Source: Clostridium chrysemydis
GTDB taxonomy: Bacteria > Bacillota > Clostridia > Clostridiales > Clostridiaceae
NCBI RefSeq assembly: GCF_015234215.1
Contig: NZ_JADEKP010000003.1
Location: 62,001 to 126,000, forward strand
Length of the DNA stretch: 64,000 nucleotides
Reading direction: 5' to 3'
Part shown: one piece after another, positions 34,785 to 44,383 of the stretch
Numbering within the stretch: the stretch's first letter is position 1
How the letters are laid out: each line of letters starts with the position of its first letter
Made by a program: the position numbers and the translations under genes
Notes under the pieces: model-generated
What the model saw: only the letters and a program-made list of their open reading frames with translations
Told to the model about the DNA's origin: nothing
Databases searched by the model: none

Positions 34785-35828
34785 TTAATCTGCAAATTTA
34801 ATTGATATTTCTTTAAAATTGAGATGTATTTTATCTAGCACTGCTAAAATACTAGGATCAAATTGATTATTTTCATTTTTAAAAATATATTTCATAACTT
34901 CATCATGGGATAATGAATCCTTGTAGCAGCGTTTACTAACTAAAGCATCATATACATCTACTACAGCCATTAGCCTTGCAACTAACGGGATTTCTTCACC
35001 TATTAATCCTTCAGGATAACCAAAACCACCCCATTTTTCGTGGTGGTAATAAGCTATATCTCTTGCATATTTAAATGTGTCTAGTATGAATATATCATTA
35101 CTAAAATTAAGTATCTCGTTACCAACAGTTGTATGTTTTTTCATAGTTTCAAACTCAGACTCTGTAAGTTTTCCAGGCTTTTGAAGTATTGAATCTGGGA
35201 TTGCTATTTTGCCTATATCATGAAGTATAGAGGCCTTAGATATTTTATTTTCGTCTAAGTAATTAGCACCATAATATTTTTTATATGCTTTTATTAAAGT
35301 ATGCATGTATTTTTCAGTTCTAACTAAATGATTTGCAGTTTCTTTATCTCGAAAGAAAATTAGGCTTATAAAATTATCAAAAAGCTGCTCATATATTTCA
35401 ACCATATTATTGTTTTGAGTGCTTATCTTTCTTTTAATCTTAGAAATATAAGAAAAATCTTTTAAGTGTTTTTCAACTCTAAGTTTTATTTCTCTAAGGT
35501 TATAAGGTTTAGTTAAGTAATCACTTGCACCCATTTCAAAAGCTTTAACCTTATCTTCTATATCCTCAGAGCTACTTAGAAATATAGTTGGTATGGTCTT
35601 TGATTTATTAGATTCTTTGATTTTTAAAAAAAGATCGAAACCATTTATTTTTGGCATAACTATATCAAGTAAAATTAAATCAGGCGTAAACTCTTCTAAA
35701 AGAAGTATGGCTTCGTTAGATGAGTTTGAAACAATAATATTATAGTCCTCTTTTAAGCCTTCATATAACAATTCAGAATCTATAATGCTATCATCAATTA
35801 TTAATATTGTTTTATCTAGGTTGTTCAT
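34785..35828 (-). CDS. Response regulator with HD-GYP c-di-GMP phosphodiesterase domain
   Basis: A 347-residue protein. The receiver domain has phosphoacceptor D55 (LILLDIVMPK). The output domain is HD-GYP: ILHDIGKIAIPDS holds the HD pair, HHEKWGGFGYPEGL holds the GYP motif, and the remaining metal-binding His are present. It should hydrolyse c-di-GMP when activated. It lies 19 nt after the hybrid kinase gene, which is its likely phosphodonor. Confidence 0.9.
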   Translation of the reverse strand: MNNLDKTILIIDDSIIDSELLYEGLKEDYNIIVSNSSNEAILLLEEFTPDLILLDIVMPKINGFDLFLKIKESNKSKTIPTIFLSSSEDIEDKVKAFEMGASDYLTKPYNLREIKLRVEKHLKDFSYISKIKRKISTQNNNMVEIYEQLFDNFISLIFFRDKETANHLVRTEKYMHTLIKAYKKYYGANYLDENKISKASILHDIGKIAIPDSILQKPGKLTESEFETMKKHTTVGNEILNFSNDIFILDTFKYARDIAYYHHEKWGGFGYPEGLIGEEIPLVARLMAVVDVYDALVSKRCYKDSLSHDEVMKYIFKNENNQFDPSILAVLDKIHLNFKEISIKFAD

Positions 35829-35847
35829 AAAATACCTCCAGTTATAA

Positions 35848-38397
35848 CTAGCTTAATATTTCTTTTAATAAATAGTTGAATTTATCTAAATTTCGTTTGT
35901 TTATGGTAGAATTTTTAAAATCTATTTCAAGTTTGCTGCAAATATCTTTAATATCGTTCATCCCTAAATTAAGTGCGACCCCTTTTAAGGTGTGCACAAG
36001 TATAAGGGCATTTTCAAAATCTGCTTTTTCAAGATATGAGGTAAGTTCATTGAAAGAGTTTGCATATTTATTTTTCATTTTTAAAACTAACTTTTTATAT
36101 AATTCTAAGTTACCATCAAATCTATTCATTATGTTTTCGTAATCGATGTTTTTATTAAGCGTTGTTTTAGGTTTGCCCACACTAGTTTTAGATACTTTTA
36201 AAATGACTTTTTTTAGTTTATCTAAATCAAGGGGTTTTATTAAAAAGTCATCTATATATTTAGAGTTTGAGTTTTTTATTTCATTAGTTACGATTGTTGC
36301 CGTTAGCGCAACTATCTTTGTGTTTTTATAACAGTCAGTTTTTATAATTTTAGATGCTTCATACCCGTTTAATTTAGGCATTTGTATATCCATAAGTATT
36401 AAGTCAAAATACTCATTTTTACAAAGACTAATTGCATCTATACCATTATAGGCATACTTATAATTACAATTAATTTTACTAAGGAGTATTTCTAAAATCT
36501 CTACATTTATTTCATTATCATCAACTATTAAAACCTTGAAATTTGTTAAATCTATCTGTTCTAAGTCTAAAGTTCCTAAATTTTTTAGTTTACTAAAAGA
36601 TTTAGGAAAGTTTATTGAAAATGAGAATTTACTTCCATATCCATAATTACTTTCTACTGATATATTTCCACCCATAGAGGAAACTATTTCTTTACTTATA
36701 GGCAGCCCTAATCCTGTTCCAAAAACTTTCCATTCTTTATCAAACTGTTCAAAAGGCAGGAATAACTTATTTAGATTTTCTTTTTTAATTCCCTTACCTG
36801 AATCTTCAACTAAAAATTTAATTTTTATATTATCAAAAGATTCTTCCTCTTTTAAAATGGTAAGATAAACAAAGCCTTTACTTGTAAACTTAAGGGAATT
36901 ACCAATTAAGTTTATTAATACTTGTGCTAAACGTATGTTATCGCCTATAACAAATACGGAGTGGTCAATATCGTTTTGAACTCCAAAAGAAATTCCTTTA
37001 AGAGCCATTTGATCTTTGAACATACTATTTATATTAGAAACTAGTGTATTAAAATTAAAAGTATCTTTTATAAGTTCAATACCTTTGTTATTAATTTTTG
37101 AAAAGTCTAGAATGTTATTTATTATTCCAAGAAGTATTTTAGATGATCCTTCAATTTTTTTTATGTAATCCTCTTGTGTTTTTGATAGTTCTGTATCTTC
37201 CATATATGAAATTAAAGATATAATAGCATTAAGGGGAGTTCTTATTTCGTGAGAAACGCTAGCTATTAAGTCATCTTTAATTTTACGTTCTATTTCAGAC
37301 TTTTTCAGTTTGATCTTTAATGAATTTTCTTTTTTTAATAAATCTATTTCAGATGTAGCATCTTTTACAATATATATCTTTTTAGATTTGCCTATTGCAT
37401 CTTCTATTTCAAATTTATTTACTCGGAGAAATTTTTTATCACTATTTATAACTAAATTTATGTTTTGACTTATGTTTTTTGTTGATTCTAAATTATATAA
37501 AGTATCAAAGACTTCTGAATTAGATAAAACTATCTCATTTATAAAGTCTTTATCTTTAGATAAATTACCTGAAAAATCTTCATAAGTTAGTAGGTTTAGA
37601 AAAGAGTTATTTATAAATTCATAATCGTTTTTGTCATTTTCAATTATTAATCCTATAATCATATTTTTGAAGATAGTATCGTAAAGTCTCTTATAATATT
37701 TATCACTCTTATCATAAGTTAATATTCTAGTTATTAAATTTTTAAATACAAAAAATAATATTATCAAAAGAGCTAATGAGACAATAATTAAAAGAATAAA
37801 ATCTAAAAATGCTTTAAAAGTTAAAGCATCTTCATCAGTAGATAAGCGTTTTAAGTATTTATAGCTAAGTAAATTTATCTCATCGTTTATTTCTTTTGAT
37901 AAAACACTTAAATTTTTCGTGTAACTTGTTTTTTTATTTTTGTCTTGTTCATGTAAAATATTTTTGCAATATTTTATAAAGTCATTTGTTTCTGAAATTA
38001 TAATATTCCACTGTTGCTTTTCTTCATCAGTTAGATTTAAAGCATCTATATCTACTTTTTTAAATTCTTTAATTTTTAGATATTCATTTTCACTATAAAG
38101 ACCATATTTAGAAAATAAATTATAGTCAAAAGGATTTTCTAGCCAACAAGAAAATAGATTTAAGGCATCTATATATTCATCTTTATGTTGTTTATTTTTT
38201 TCAAACATGTAGTTATCAAAGTTTTTGAAAGTTATATTTTTAAAATAATAGTATTCTTTGAAAAATGTATTCATAATATTTCTTCTATCTTTAATTGTTT
38301 CTAATTGGTTTTTAGTATAAAGATAAGATATAAAACTAAAAGAAAAAATTATAATAAGTAAAGATGAAAAAATTATAAGTTTATTTTTACTTTTCAT
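35848..38397 (-). CDS. Hybrid sensor histidine kinase with receiver and HPt domains
   Basis: An 849-residue phosphorelay kinase. Two membrane helices (about 7-25 and 200-220) enclose a roughly 170-residue external sensor. A PAS-like region (about 235-345) leads to the H box SVSHEIRTPLNAI with H383, an ATPase domain (G boxes DSGKGI and GTGLGLPIS), a receiver domain (DLILMDIQMPKLNGYEA) and a C-terminal HPt domain (VHTLKGVALNLGM). The architecture is BarA/EvgS-like. It forms an operon with the HD-GYP regulator. What it senses is unknown. Confidence 0.9.
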   Translation of the reverse strand: MKSKNKLIIFSSLLIIIFSFSFISYLYTKNQLETIKDRRNIMNTFFKEYYYFKNITFKNFDNYMFEKNKQHKDEYIDALNLFSCWLENPFDYNLFSKYGLYSENEYLKIKEFKKVDIDALNLTDEEKQQWNIIISETNDFIKYCKNILHEQDKNKKTSYTKNLSVLSKEINDEINLLSYKYLKRLSTDEDALTFKAFLDFILLIIVSLALLIILFFVFKNLITRILTYDKSDKYYKRLYDTIFKNMIIGLIIENDKNDYEFINNSFLNLLTYEDFSGNLSKDKDFINEIVLSNSEVFDTLYNLESTKNISQNINLVINSDKKFLRVNKFEIEDAIGKSKKIYIVKDATSEIDLLKKENSLKIKLKKSEIERKIKDDLIASVSHEIRTPLNAIISLISYMEDTELSKTQEDYIKKIEGSSKILLGIINNILDFSKINNKGIELIKDTFNFNTLVSNINSMFKDQMALKGISFGVQNDIDHSVFVIGDNIRLAQVLINLIGNSLKFTSKGFVYLTILKEEESFDNIKIKFLVEDSGKGIKKENLNKLFLPFEQFDKEWKVFGTGLGLPISKEIVSSMGGNISVESNYGYGSKFSFSINFPKSFSKLKNLGTLDLEQIDLTNFKVLIVDDNEINVEILEILLSKINCNYKYAYNGIDAISLCKNEYFDLILMDIQMPKLNGYEASKIIKTDCYKNTKIVALTATIVTNEIKNSNSKYIDDFLIKPLDLDKLKKVILKVSKTSVGKPKTTLNKNIDYENIMNRFDGNLELYKKLVLKMKNKYANSFNELTSYLEKADFENALILVHTLKGVALNLGMNDIKDICSKLEIDFKNSTINKRNLDKFNYLLKEILS

Positions 38398-38788
38398 TAA
38401 CTCTCCTTTAATTAAATTAAAAATTTCATTAAATAAAATATAGCATATATCGAATTGGTTCGCAAATCAGTATTAATTAATAGTTATTATAATTTAATTT
38501 AATAAAATTAAATATATTCACATATTATATCCATAAGATTGAATTAAATACTAATTATATAATTAAAGAAAATATTTAAAACTTAAGTTTTCATTAAGTA
38601 AGGATTATGTTTAACTTAAAAAGCTCTAAAATGGGATTAAACCTATTGAATTGCCAGTTTAATAAATATATAATTTAGTCAATCGATTGTAAGTAGCTGC
38701 TAAAATTATTAAATTATCAATTAAAACAGTTCTATTAAAGGTATTTATTTTAATAGTAGAATCTGATTTTATATTGGGGGATACAAGG
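38398..38788. other. Gene-free divergent region
   Basis: About 390 AT-rich nt between the hybrid kinase (minus) and the L,D-transpeptidase (plus) hold both promoters. A weak inverted repeat CTATTAAA / TTTAATAG lies near 38730-38757. I looked for a c-di-GMP aptamer here because of the HD-GYP neighbour and did not find one. Confidence 0.4.
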
Positions 38789-40174
38789 ATGGATAGAAGA
38801 AAGAAAAAAAGAAAAAAGCCAAAAGCGGTAGTTATAATTATAGGTGTGATTTTAGTAATCTACTTAGGCGTGAGTATATTTTTTATTAATAGATTTTACT
38901 TTGGAACAAAGATAAATGGCATTGATATAGGTGGACAAACTATACAAGGTGCTATCGATAAAGTAGAAGAAAAAATAGGTTCATATAATCTAGAAATAGA
39001 AGGTAGAGATGGATTTAAGGAAAATATATCAGGAAATGAAATAGATTTAAAATTTAAAGACACAAAGGAAATAAAAAATCTTGAAGAAAATCAAAAGGCT
39101 TTTTTGTGGCCTGGCGGTATTTTAAGTAAAAAGGAATCTAATTTAGATGACTATATAACTTATGATGAGGAGAAACTTAATAAAGTAATAGAAAACTTAG
39201 ATTGCTTTAAAGAAGAAAAAATTACAAATCCTAAGAATCCAGGGTTTACATATAAAGATGGGGGTTATGAAATAACAGATGAAGTAATGGGTAACAAGTT
39301 AAATAAAGAGGATACAATAAAAGATATTAAAGATTCAATAGCTAATCATAAATTATCTTTAAATTTAGAAGAAGCTAAGTTATATATAAACCCTAAATAT
39401 ACCAAGGACTCACCTAAAGTAAAGGAAACAAAAGATATTTTAAATAAATATGTAAAAGCAAAAATTACTTATACTTTCGGAGATGCTAATGAAGTAATTG
39501 ATGGTTCTAAAATAAATAAATGGCTTTCTGTAAGTGAAAACTTAGACCCTAAAATTGATTATAAGGAAGTTAACTCATTTATAGAAGAGCTTGAAAAGAG
39601 TCATAATACAGTCGGGCAAGGAACTATGTTTAAAGCAAATGATGGAAGGTTAATAAGCGTTCCTGGTGGTAATTTTGGTTGGAAGATAAATAGTTTAGGA
39701 GAAAAAGAACAGTTTCTTTCCGATATAAAAGAAGGTACGACGGTAACTAGAGAACCTGTATATGCATTTAAGGGAGTTGTTCAGGGAACTAACGAGACTG
39801 GAAGTACTTATGTAGAAATTGATTTAGGAAAGCAACATCTTTGGTACTACAAAGATGGATCATTAGTTGTAGATAGTGATATAGTTACAGGAAATGAATC
39901 TAAGAAATTATCAACACCACCTGGTTTATTTAGACTTGATTATAGGGAGAAAGATGCAACTTTAAAGGGAGAAAATTATTCACAACCAGTTAAGTATTGG
40001 ATGCCTTTTAATGGAGGAATAGGACTTCACGATGCAAGTTGGAGAGAAAAGTTTGGTGGGGAGATTTATAAAACTAATGGTTCTCACGGTTGTGCTAATT
40101 TACCACCTAAAGTTGCAGAGACAATATTTAACACTATTTCATCTGGTACGCCAGTAATATGTTATAACACTTAA
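38789..40174 (+). CDS. L,D-transpeptidase (YkuD) with PG-binding domains
   Basis: About 461 residues: a very basic cytoplasmic start, one membrane helix (about 15-33), a long extracellular region resembling PG_binding_4/VanW-type repeats (about 40-330), then a YkuD catalytic domain. The active site is GLHDAS...NGSHGCANLPP with nucleophile C435. It would make 3-3 crosslinks in peptidoglycan or attach proteins to it. ATG 38789 follows GGGGG by 8 nt; TTG 38774 overlaps that site. Confidence 0.9.
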   Translation: MDRRKKKRKKPKAVVIIIGVILVIYLGVSIFFINRFYFGTKINGIDIGGQTIQGAIDKVEEKIGSYNLEIEGRDGFKENISGNEIDLKFKDTKEIKNLEENQKAFLWPGGILSKKESNLDDYITYDEEKLNKVIENLDCFKEEKITNPKNPGFTYKDGGYEITDEVMGNKLNKEDTIKDIKDSIANHKLSLNLEEAKLYINPKYTKDSPKVKETKDILNKYVKAKITYTFGDANEVIDGSKINKWLSVSENLDPKIDYKEVNSFIEELEKSHNTVGQGTMFKANDGRLISVPGGNFGWKINSLGEKEQFLSDIKEGTTVTREPVYAFKGVVQGTNETGSTYVEIDLGKQHLWYYKDGSLVVDSDIVTGNESKKLSTPPGLFRLDYREKDATLKGENYSQPVKYWMPFNGGIGLHDASWREKFGGEIYKTNGSHGCANLPPKVAETIFNTISSGTPVICYNT

Positions 40175-40206
40175 ATTATAGATTTAAATAAAAGGAGTTT
40201 TCAAAA

Positions 40207-40680
40207 ATGAAAAACTATTATATTAATGAAAAATTATTCGCTATAGGCTCAAAGTTTAATGTTTTAGAAGATGGTGACATTCCTGCATTTGTAGTAGAGT
40301 CAGATAAGTTTGATTTAGGAAAAAATATTTCAATATATAATTTATCTGGAGAAAAATTATTATATTTTAAACAAAAAATACCATCTTTAAAGGCAAGTTA
40401 TAGAGTTTTAGATAATAAAAAAGAACTAGCTTTTATTAAAAAGAATTTTATTGGAAATACATATAAGGTTACAGGTGCTTTGGGTGAAATGTTAATTAAG
40501 CCTGATAATATCTTAGGCAGAAAATATAACATAATATTAAATGATAATATTATTGGGAGAATTGAAAAAGAGCTTACCTTTGGAAGAGATAGATACACTT
40601 TGAGTGTAATAGATGAAAACTATACTAACTTTTTGATTGGTGTTTTAGTAATGGTAGATATGGTTAAATTCAGTAATTAG
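40207..40680 (+). CDS. LURP-one-related (Tubby C-like) protein
   Basis: A 157-residue protein made of repeated short beta strands. The pattern FAIGSKFNVLEDGDIPAFVV, ...LLYFKQKIPSL..., ...GNTYKVTGALGEMLIK... and a closing hydrophobic helix (NFLIGVLVMVDMVKF) matches LURP-one-related/YxjI proteins, which have a Tubby-like barrel and are of unclear function. It lies 32 nt after the L,D-transpeptidase, with AAAGGAG before the ATG. Confidence 0.7.
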   Translation: MKNYYINEKLFAIGSKFNVLEDGDIPAFVVESDKFDLGKNISIYNLSGEKLLYFKQKIPSLKASYRVLDNKKELAFIKKNFIGNTYKVTGALGEMLIKPDNILGRKYNIILNDNIIGRIEKELTFGRDRYTLSVIDENYTNFLIGVLVMVDMVKFSN

Positions 40681-40694
40681 TAAATATAAAAAGG

Positions 40695-40726
40695 CCTACA
40701 AAAGTTAAATATTTTGTAGGTTTTTT
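40695..40726 (+). terminator. Rho-independent terminator
   Basis: Stem CCTACAAAA / TTTTGTAGG (9 bp), 8-nt loop, six T. Confidence 0.88.
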
Positions 40727-40830
40727 ATCTAAAATAAACAAAAGTTGAAAAATATAGTCAATTAATGGTATTATCAAAGTATGTCTTTTGTGGAAAAAAG
40801 ATGTAATCATTTATAAATAGGGGGAGAAAA

Positions 40831-41958
40831 ATGAAAAAGAAATACATAGGGATTATAGTGTGTGCAGTAGTTATTATTGCAGCTACTATAGGGATGGTAT
40901 TATTAAAAAATTCAAGTTCTAAAAAAGATGCAAAAATAGAAACTATAACTATTCCGTCTGTAGAGAAGGTATTTATAAACGGAAAAGTAGTTCCAAATGA
41001 ATCTAAAAAGATATATTTAGATATAGCATCAGGTGAAGTATCGAGTGTTTCTGTTAAAAATGGTGAAACTGTTAAAAAAGGGGACGTGCTTTTTACTTAT
41101 AAAAATGATAAGTTAGATACTCAAATAAAAGATTTAGAGCTTCAACTTAAAAGTGCAAAAGAGCAAAAGTCAGACCTTTTAAAAAAGAAAGATGAATTAG
41201 ATAAAAAAGCAAAAGAAGATAAAGAAAAGTTAGAAAAATTAAAAAATGAATCTCTAAATAGCGGAAAAGTTCCTGAAGCTCTAGAAGGTGTAAATCCTAT
41301 TGCAGGTAATATTAGTGGAGATAGTATTGATACAAATGCTATAGATAAGCAAATAAACCTTTTAGAGAATCAAATAAAAAATTTAAAATCTTCAAAATAT
41401 AAAGAAGTAACAGCACCTATAAATGGAATAGTTACTATAAATAAAGATAACCAAAACGTTCAAGAGCCATATATGATTATAGGGTCGAGTGATCTATATG
41501 TAGATGGAGTTGTAAATGAAAAGGATCAACAAAAGGTTAAAAAGGATCAAAAGGTAGATGTTAGTATACTTGCAAATAATAAAAATATTAAAGGTAAAAT
41601 CATAAGCGTATCTGATATACCAGAAAATTCAGCGGCGTCACTAGACCCTAAGAGCAGTCAAAATATGTCTTTCTATAAGGTAGATATAGATTTAGATTCT
41701 CAAAAAGGAATTGTTGATGGTTTTCACGTACAAGCTACTGTAAATTTAGATGAAAAAGATATAACTATACCTAAATCAGCAGTTCTAGATGATAATGGTA
41801 AAAAATATGTATATATAGTTTCTGATAACAAGCTAAAGAAAGCCTTTGTTACAGTTGCAGAAGATAAGGATAACTATATAGTTAAAGAAGGCTTAAACTC
41901 AGGTGACAAGGTAGTTAAAACTCCAGACACTACTATGAAAGAGGGTATGGAGGCTTGA
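40831..41958 (+). CDS. MacA-like periplasmic-adaptor/HlyD-type efflux protein
   Basis: A 375-residue membrane-fusion-type protein with an N-terminal membrane anchor (about 5-25), a lipoyl-like half (ASGEVSSVSVKNGETVKKGDVLF), a long coiled coil (about 90-190, very Lys/Glu-rich), and beta-barrel and C-terminal domains. In Firmicutes such proteins assist MacB-type ABC exporters of peptides, lipids or drugs. It overlaps the ATPase gene (TTGA) and a GGGGGAG site precedes the ATG. Confidence 0.87.
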   Translation: MKKKYIGIIVCAVVIIAATIGMVLLKNSSSKKDAKIETITIPSVEKVFINGKVVPNESKKIYLDIASGEVSSVSVKNGETVKKGDVLFTYKNDKLDTQIKDLELQLKSAKEQKSDLLKKKDELDKKAKEDKEKLEKLKNESLNSGKVPEALEGVNPIAGNISGDSIDTNAIDKQINLLENQIKNLKSSKYKEVTAPINGIVTINKDNQNVQEPYMIIGSSDLYVDGVVNEKDQQKVKKDQKVDVSILANNKNIKGKIISVSDIPENSAASLDPKSSQNMSFYKVDIDLDSQKGIVDGFHVQATVNLDEKDITIPKSAVLDDNGKKYVYIVSDNKLKKAFVTVAEDKDNYIVKEGLNSGDKVVKTPDTTMKEGMEA

Positions 41959-42638
41959 GTAATATAGTTAAAATTACTAATTTAAATAAATATTATATTA
42001 CTGGAGACGAAAAGCTTCATGTTTTAAAAAACATAGACCTTAAAATAAATAAAGGGGATTTTGTTATGATAATGGGTAAGTCAGGAAGTGGTAAGACTAC
42101 CCTTATGAATATACTAGGTCTTTTAGATAGGTTTGATGATGGAGAATATTTATTTAATGATATAGATGTAAGAGGAATAAGTGAAGGTGAAAAGTCTAAG
42201 ATAAGAAATCAGAATATGGGATTTATATTTCAACAGTTTCATCTTATAGATTCATTATCTATAGGAAAAAACGTTGAACTCCCTCTTTTATATAAAGGTA
42301 AGGTATCTAAAAAAGAGAGAGATGAACTTATATTAAAATATCTAGAAATGGTTGGACTTAAAGAAAAGAAAAATAAACTTCCATCAGAGCTTTCAGGGGG
42401 ACAGCAGCAGAGAGTTGCTATAGCGAGAGCACTTATAAATAATCCATATGTAATATTTGCAGACGAGCCTACAGGAGCCTTAGATAGTCACACAGGTACT
42501 GAAATAATGGAAATACTTAAAGGGCTTAATGAAGAAGGCAAAACAATTATTATGGTTACACATGATGAGGATTTAATAAAATATGCAAATAAAGTTATTA
42601 GGGTTAAAGATGGAGATATAATTGGAGGGGAAGCTTAA
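41955..42638 (+). CDS. MacB-type ABC exporter ATPase (LolD-like)
   Basis: A 227-residue ATPase: Walker A GKSGSGKT, signature LSGGQQQR, Walker B VIFADEPTGALD, His loop VTHDEDL. The start is TTG 41955, overlapping the adaptor stop by 4 nt with GAGGG about 9 nt upstream; no ATG is available before the conserved domain. It pairs with the downstream FtsX-fold permease. Confidence 0.9.
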   Translation: MSNIVKITNLNKYYITGDEKLHVLKNIDLKINKGDFVMIMGKSGSGKTTLMNILGLLDRFDDGEYLFNDIDVRGISEGEKSKIRNQNMGFIFQQFHLIDSLSIGKNVELPLLYKGKVSKKERDELILKYLEMVGLKEKKNKLPSELSGGQQQRVAIARALINNPYVIFADEPTGALDSHTGTEIMEILKGLNEEGKTIIMVTHDEDLIKYANKVIRVKDGDIIGGEA

Positions 42639-42639
42639 G

Positions 42640-43833
42640 ATGAATGCAAAAGAGTTATTTTTAACAGCTATTTCAAGCTTGAGGTTTCATAAACTAAGGA
42701 CATTCTTAACTATGATTGGAATAATTATTGGGATAAGTTCTGTAGTTGTAATACTTTCTGTTGGTGATGGGTTTAAAGAGTACGTTCACACACTTTCAGA
42801 AGAAGCGAGTGCAAACACTATAACTATTGAGTTTAAACCTAAAAATGAAAATATTAATTATTCACTTTTAGAGCCCTTTACAAAAAATGATTTAAATACT
42901 ATAGAGGGGTTAAGTGGAGTTTCAGAAGTTAAGCCTTCAGCTGGGCTTATGGGATTTGGAAATATGTCTGTAGATGAAGGAAGTTTTTATAATAAGAAAA
43001 ATACCTTATTTATAGATAAATACGGAAAAGATGCTCCAAAGCTTGACTGTGGCAGATGGTTTAGTAGCGACGATTCAAATAGAGATTATATGGTTTTAAA
43101 TTATGATGCAGCTAAAGATTTATTTTCAGAACCTAAGGATGCTTTAGGAAAAGCTATAACTTTAAAAGGACAAAACTTTGAAGTTATTGGTGTAGTAAAT
43201 AAAGAAGGTGAAGGTGCTTTCGCCCTTATGGGTTTAAATAAAAGTTACGTAAGTGAGGAAAATTTAAAAGAAATAAGGGGAGACGATCCTATTTTTTCTA
43301 TAGACGTTAGCGTTAAAGAAGGAGCAGATAAGAATCAAGTTTTTGATGAGATACAAAGAAATTTAAAATCAGTTCACGGCTCTGAAGAAGGAGATTATAT
43401 TTTAAAAGATCCTCAAGAGAGCGCTAAAGCTATAGATAGTATAATTGGAGCTTTAACTAAATTCGTAGCATTTATAACAGGAATATCTTTAATAGTTGGA
43501 GGTATTGGAGTTATGAATATTATGTATGTATCAGTTTCTGAAAGAAAAAGAGAAATTGGTATAAGAAGAGCAATAGGTGCAAGCCCTAAGAGTATATTAT
43601 TGCAATTCTTAATTGAAGCTGTAATAGTTACCTTAATCGGAGGAATAATTGGTATAATAGTAGGCTTCTTAATATCAACTGGAGCTGGAATGCTAATGCC
43701 ATTTAAGCCTGTCTTAACGTTTAAAACTGTGATAGGTGCAACCTTAATATCTATCTTAGAAGGGGTTATCTTTGGAGTTATTCCTGCAAGAAACGCATGT
43801 AAGATGGATCCTATAAAAGCAATATATAAGTAA
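42640..43833 (+). CDS. MacB-type ABC exporter permease (FtsX fold)
   Basis: A 397-residue permease: helix 1 near 20-45 (LRTFLTMIGIIIGISSVVVIL), an extracellular MacB core of about 220 residues, then three C-terminal helices with the GGIGVMNIMYVSVSERKREIGIRRAIGA signature split across the second helix. I start at ATG 42640 after GGAGGGGAAG. Substrate unknown. A bidirectional terminator follows. Confidence 0.9.
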   Translation: MNAKELFLTAISSLRFHKLRTFLTMIGIIIGISSVVVILSVGDGFKEYVHTLSEEASANTITIEFKPKNENINYSLLEPFTKNDLNTIEGLSGVSEVKPSAGLMGFGNMSVDEGSFYNKKNTLFIDKYGKDAPKLDCGRWFSSDDSNRDYMVLNYDAAKDLFSEPKDALGKAITLKGQNFEVIGVVNKEGEGAFALMGLNKSYVSEENLKEIRGDDPIFSIDVSVKEGADKNQVFDEIQRNLKSVHGSEEGDYILKDPQESAKAIDSIIGALTKFVAFITGISLIVGGIGVMNIMYVSVSERKREIGIRRAIGASPKSILLQFLIEAVIVTLIGGIIGIIVGFLISTGAGMLMPFKPVLTFKTVIGATLISILEGVIFGVIPARNACKMDPIKAIYK

Positions 43834-43837
43834 AACT

Positions 43838-43867
43838 AAAGGGATGCACCTATGCATCCCTTTGATT
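43838..43867. terminator. Bidirectional rho-independent terminator
   Basis: Perfect stem AAAGGGATGCA / TGCATCCCTTT with a CCTA loop, between convergent genes. Confidence 0.88.
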
Positions 43868-44260
43868 TTATTCAAAATATAAGTATTTTTTCTTGTAGAT
43901 AAAAATTGCAGTTAAAACTGGTAATATTAAACTTAATAATATATTAGTTATAGAAAAACCATAAAAAATTGTTGTAGATACTATGCTTAAAACTATTATA
44001 GTAAAGTATATATAAATACCAATTTTATTTTTAAGTAATATTAAAACTAAACCTATTATTGTTATAATAACAAAGACTAAATCGATTATTAATGAACTAG
44101 CTGGTGGTACAGTTATACCTAAACTTTTGTAAAACTCATCTCCAAACATCATCATAAGTAATCCTATAATACCAAATCCATTTGTTACAAACTGAATAAC
44201 AGCTAAAGTTATAATACCTCCTCCAAGTTTGTTTCTTTTTTCATTTTCGTAATTTTCCAT
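43868..44260 (-). CDS. Four-helix membrane protein, paralogue 1 of 3
   Basis: A 130-residue membrane protein with four helices. The pattern KLGGGIITLAVIQFV... at the start, GLVLILLKNKIGIYIYFTI in helix 3 and a final ILPVLTAIFIYKKKYLYFE recurs in the proteins at 45830-46237 and 46330-46722. The family is not one I can name. Own promoter region and terminator. Confidence 0.65.
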   Translation of the reverse strand: MENYENEKRNKLGGGIITLAVIQFVTNGFGIIGLLMMMFGDEFYKSLGITVPPASSLIIDLVFVIITIIGLVLILLKNKIGIYIYFTIIVLSIVSTTIFYGFSITNILLSLILPVLTAIFIYKKKYLYFE

Positions 44261-44383
44261 AAGTCCCCCTTAAAATAGTTATAAAATATTTCCTATTAAT
44301 ACCTTATAATACATAAAGAAGAAAAACAATGGATTATTAACAATTTTAAAAGGTTATTTACGTTATTTATTAAATATACAAAA

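Noticed and set aside
38398-38788. Second c-di-GMP riboswitch near the HD-GYP/kinase operon
   Set aside because: No ACGCAAA/GGCAAA combination with a GAAA-capped stem is present.
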